Part shown: positions 13,664-16,270 of the stretch, in pieces
How positions within the stretch are numbered: position 1 is the first letter of the stretch
How the letters are laid out: every line of letters starts with the position of its first letter
NCBI GenBank assembly: GCA_044867425.1
Contig: JBIOUX010000068.1
Coordinates: forward strand, 1 to 16,270
Source: CAWBJP01 sp044867425
GTDB taxonomy: Bacteria > Actinomycetota > Acidimicrobiia > IMCC26256 > BP-133
Reading direction: 5' to 3'
DNA length: 16,270 nt
Notes under the pieces: model-generated
The model's input: the letters and a program-made list of their open reading frames with translations, nothing else
The model's database searches: none
What the model was told of the DNA's origin: nothing
Position numbers and translations under genes: made by a program

Positions 13664-14908
13664 CTACCGGGGGGTGAAGCGGATTCGGAGCGCGTCAACC
13701 GAGCGGAAGGCGAGGCCCGGACGCCGAGGCGGTTCCCCGGACAGTTCGAGGCTCGAGAAGCGCTCCCGCAGGCCGGCGAAGATGAGCTGTGCCTCCATGC
13801 GGGCGAGGCGAGCACCGAGGCAGAAGTGGAGCCCCCAGGCGAAGGCGAGGTGGTCCTTGCCCTCGCGTCCGACGTCGAAACGGTCCGGTTCCGGGAAACG
13901 GGCTGGGTCGCGATTGGCCGCCCCCAGGAGCGTGAAGACCGTCTCGCCCTGGCGAAGCCGCGACCCGCTCACCTCCATGTCTTCCATGACCTGGCGGTGG
14001 GCGAGCTGCAGGGGACTGTCGTAGCGCAGCATCTCCTCGACGGCAGGGGCCACCAGACCTGGGTTGCGCCAGAGGCGGGCCATCTCCTGGGGATGGCGGA
14101 ACAGGGCCAGCAAGCCATTGCCCACGAGGCTCGCCGTGGTGAGGAAGCCGGCACTGAAGAGGAGAACGACCGTCGAGTAGAGCTCGTCGCCGTCGAGGTT
14201 CCCGGCGTCGCACTGGGCGACGAGGATCGAGAGCAGGTCGGTGGTGGGCCGCGCCCGGCGACTGGCGATGAGATCGGCGAAATAGGCCTCCAGCGCATTG
14301 CTGGCTGCCTCCGCACGCCTGATTTGCTCGGGGGACGGGTCCGGTTCGTCGGACGTGGCCGCCGCCATCACCAGCGGTCGGAGCCGGCCCCGGTCGTCCT
14401 CGGGAACACCGAGCAGCTCGCCGATCACCGTGATGGGCAGTGGGTGGGCGAGCTCGGCCATGAGGTCGGCCTCCCCCGCGGCGGCCAGGCGCTCGAGGTG
14501 GTCGTCGACCAGGCCGGCCACGCGGCGGCGGAGATCCTCCAGGCGGGGCGGGATGAACGCCCCCTTGGCCACCCCCCGCAGGCGGGCGTGCTCGGGGGGG
14601 TTGGCCGTGATCATGGACGGCCGGCGCGGGCGGCGCTCGATCATCTGGATCCGGCTCTCGGCGATTCCGTGCCGGCGCACGGTCATGCGTGCGCCCTTGC
14701 CGCAGTGGGGATGGCCGAGGATCTCCCGGCAGGCGGCGAAGCTCGAGGCGTACCACACCCCGTCGAGCGCGCTGCGGTGCAGCGGCGCCAGCTGCCGCAG
14801 GGCGTGGTAGAGGGGGTAGGGGTCGGCGTGGCCCTCGGGAGTGGCGAGGAGGCGGTGGAGCACCTCGTCGGCCCGTTGGCCGGTGGTCGTGTCATGCACC
14901 GTCGTCAC
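13664..14908 (-). CDS. Cytochrome P450 (bacterial soluble class)
   Basis: 414 residues from GTG 14908, preceded by GAGGAGG on the minus strand; a second GTG at 14899 is too far from that site. The reading frame continues upstream to 15484 only as a shadow of the binding-protein gene. Visible landmarks: PPEHARLR (104-111, C-helix heme contact), I-helix SAGFLTTAS (252-260), ExxR as E292-M-L-R295, NRDPARFPEPDRFD (332-345), and the heme loop FAWGLHFCLGARLAR (356-370) with axial Cys363. It should bind heme and, with a ferredoxin and reductase not encoded here, hydroxylate a small substrate. Two oddities: the acidic residue of the usual AGxE/DTT I-helix motif is Leu256, and the first Gly of the heme loop is Ala. 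The gene begins 32 bases after the binding-protein stop, which suggests co-transcription. Confidence 0.93.
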   Translation of the reverse strand: MTTVHDTTTGQRADEVLHRLLATPEGHADPYPLYHALRQLAPLHRSALDGVWYASSFAACREILGHPHCGKGARMTVRRHGIAESRIQMIERRPRRPSMITANPPEHARLRGVAKGAFIPPRLEDLRRRVAGLVDDHLERLAAAGEADLMAELAHPLPITVIGELLGVPEDDRGRLRPLVMAAATSDEPDPSPEQIRRAEAASNALEAYFADLIASRRARPTTDLLSILVAQCDAGNLDGDELYSTVVLLFSAGFLTTASLVGNGLLALFRHPQEMARLWRNPGLVAPAVEEMLRYDSPLQLAHRQVMEDMEVSGSRLRQGETVFTLLGAANRDPARFPEPDRFDVGREGKDHLAFAWGLHFCLGARLARMEAQLIFAGLRERFSSLELSGEPPRRPGLAFRSVDALRIRFTPR

Positions 14909-14940
14909 CGTCGTTCCTCCTCGGCCGGTTGGCGCGTTCC

Positions 14941-16270
14941 TCAGAAGCCCGCTCGCCAGCCGGGATGAGCCGTCGTCCACCGACCGCCCGAGCAGCAGGC
15001 CGTGACATTGACGCCCAGGGGCCCGGACCGGTTGCGGGGGCCGAAGGTGGGAGGCGGCAGGTAGCCCGAGTCGTACCCGCTCATCTTCGTTTCGAAGGTC
15101 TGCACGTACGCCTCGCGGGTGAGGTCGGGGCCGGTGCGGCGCAGGGCCTCGAGGAAGGTTTGGGCCAAGGCGTAGACGACCAGCATGATGTCGTCGTTCT
15201 CCGTCCCCGAGTTGGGGGCGTACTTCCGCATGACCTCGACGAAGTGCCTCCCGGCCGGGGTCTCGAGGGTCGTGAAGGTGCCGAGCGTCCGGATCCCGTC
15301 GGCCGCGCCACCAGTCGCCGTCGCCACCAGGTTGACGTTCCAGCTCGCGCCCACCCCCGTCCACATCGGGCGGTAGCCGAGGGCTCGGGAGTCGCGGAGC
15401 ATGCAGATGGCGCCGAGCGGACCGTTCATCATGACGACGAGTTCGACCCGCTGGGCCTGCAGGTTGGAGACCTCGTTGGCGCAAGTCGACTGGTTCAGAG
15501 CGATGGGCTGTTCGTGGACGACCCTCATACCGGCGTCCGCCGCCACGGCCTTGAAGGCGTCCTTGGCCGCCTTCATGGTGCTGGTGCCTTCGTAGACGAT
15601 GCCGATCCGCTGATCGGCGGCGCCCAGGACGTTCCTGATGAAGCTGGGGAGGATCCTGGCCTGGCGGGCCAGGTAGGCGAAGACCGGGAAGGCGTAGGTG
15701 AGCGGCAAGGCGACCTTGTCGTCGATGTTGCCGATCACCACCGGCACGCGGTGCTGGTCGGCGAGTGGGGCCAGCACCACGTTCGACTCGCTCACGACCG
15801 ACAGCAGGGCGAAGGTCTCGTCCTTTGCCCGCTTCTCCTCCACCTGGATCGTGCTGGCATTGGCCGTCCCGTCGTCGTAGGTCTTGAGGACGAGCTTGCG
15901 CCCGTGGATGGGCCCGGCCTCCTCGAAGGCGGCCTGCAGCACCCTCGGGGCGTTGCGCAACAGGGCGGTGTAGGGACCTGTTTTCGGATAGAAGAGCCCG
16001 ACCGTGATGGTGTCTTTGGTCACCCCCGTCGTGGTTCCCGACCCAGCGGGCGACGGCGGGGCGCTCGTGGGCGGAGCGGCGGTGGTGGCACCTCCAGGGG
16101 CTTGCCCATTCCCTGACGCGGAGCCCGCCTCGAGCCGTCCGCCGCCAGCCGCGGGGCCGTTCGCAGCGGCCCCTGGAGCAGAGGCCGGGGCTCCGCCGCC
16201 CGTCGTCCGGCCGGCGGACGTTGTTCCGGGGACAGCGGGGGCCGTGACTCGATCGGCAGCCGCCGGCTGC
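14941..16270 (-). CDS. Branched-chain amino acid-type ABC transporter substrate-binding protein (5' end outside window)
   Basis: Periplasmic-binding-protein type I fold (Peripla_BP_6/LivJ type). The conserved domain starts at about base 16008 with ITVGLFYPKTGPYTALL and continues with GRKLVLKTYDDG, ALLSVVSESNVVLAPLADQHRVPVV, QRIGIVYEGTSTMKAAKDAF, VELVVMMNGP and TRTLGTF-like IRTLGTFTTLETP. Upstream of the GTG at 16023 the frame stays open to the window edge. It encodes about 82 residues that are almost only Ala, Gly, Pro, Ser and Thr (16024-16270), so GTG 16023, which has no ribosome site, is not the true start. The signal sequence, probably a lipoprotein one, must lie beyond 16270. It would catch a small organic substrate outside the membrane for an ABC importer; no permease or ATPase gene is in view. 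The ligand cannot be read. It precedes the P450 by 32 bases on the same strand. Confidence 0.9.
   Translation of the reverse strand, partial: QPAAADRVTAPAVPGTTSAGRTTGGGAPASAPGAAANGPAAGGGRLEAGSASGNGQAPGGATTAAPPTSAPPSPAGSGTTTGVTKDTITVGLFYPKTGPYTALLRNAPRVLQAAFEEAGPIHGRKLVLKTYDDGTANASTIQVEEKRAKDETFALLSVVSESNVVLAPLADQHRVPVVIGNIDDKVALPLTYAFPVFAYLARQARILPSFIRNVLGAADQRIGIVYEGTSTMKAAKDAFKAVAADAGMRVVHEQPIALNQSTCANEVSNLQAQRVELVVMMNGPLGAICMLRDSRALGYRPMWTGVGASWNVNLVATATGGAADGIRTLGTFTTLETPAGRHFVEVMRKYAPNSGTENDDIMLVVYALAQTFLEALRRTGPDLTREAYVQTFETKMSGYDSGYLPPPTFGPRNRSGPLGVNVTACCSGGRWTTAHPGWRAGF

Noticed and set aside
13561..13815. Upstream extension of the second universal stress protein
   Set aside because: It runs into the P450 gene in a wrong frame and is Arg/Ser/Pro-rich; GTG 13560 has GGGAGG before it.
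13826..14968. 380-codon plus-strand frame opposite the P450
   Set aside because: Antisense shadow in a high-GC region; the P450 heme loop, ExxR and I-helix are unambiguous on the minus strand.

Overview
The window is GC-rich and gene-dense, with frequent GTG/TTG starts, GGAGG-type Shine-Dalgarno sites, a very large AfsR/SARP-like regulator, a Sec-exported RTX protein, tandem-style universal stress proteins and a long Ala/Gly/Pro/Ser/Thr linker on an exported binding protein. Together these suggest a high-GC soil actinobacterium, possibly Acidimicrobiia-like or uncultured. That placement is inference; there is no rRNA marker in the window. I see no IS element, phage gene, tRNA, rRNA or CRISPR array.

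Layout, left to right. (1) 1-1700, plus strand: an inverted repeat, a secreted calcium-binding RTX protein, then a SAM-dependent methyltransferase that has lost its middle and changed frame (pseudogene). (2) 1714-5212, minus strand: an acyl-CoA synthetase closely resembling oxalate-CoA ligases, overlapping by 4 bases (GTGA) a ketopantoate-reductase-family enzyme, followed by an aldo/keto reductase. Since a PanE-family enzyme is reported to reduce oxalyl-CoA in Methylobacterium, this pair may be an oxalate to oxalyl-CoA to glyoxylate module. (3) 5213-5385: divergent intergenic region with an inverted repeat. (4) 5386-8907, plus strand: a Tat-type exported cytokinin-dehydrogenase-like flavoprotein lacking the FAD-anchoring His, a universal stress protein (TTG start), and a complete class-3 prolyl-tRNA synthetase whose ATG directly follows a strong hairpin.

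(5) 9075-12632, plus strand: a 1185-residue SARP-type regulator (winged helix, BTAD, AAA ATPase, long helical C-terminal part). (6) 12761-12940: a 59-residue Sec-signal micro-protein with its own Shine-Dalgarno, an upstream stem-loop and a strong terminator; a new secreted-peptide candidate. (7) 13099-16270, minus strand: a binding protein of the branched-chain amino acid ABC type (5' end outside the window), a cytochrome P450 with an atypical I-helix, and a second universal stress protein, probably co-transcribed in that order.

How the genes may work together: the minus-strand CoA ligase/reductases look like a small carbon-assimilation operon; the binding protein and P450 look like uptake plus oxidation of one small substrate; the large regulator has no obvious biosynthetic cluster inside the window, so its target is unknown. 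All coding regions were judged by reading translations and motifs by eye; no database search was run.
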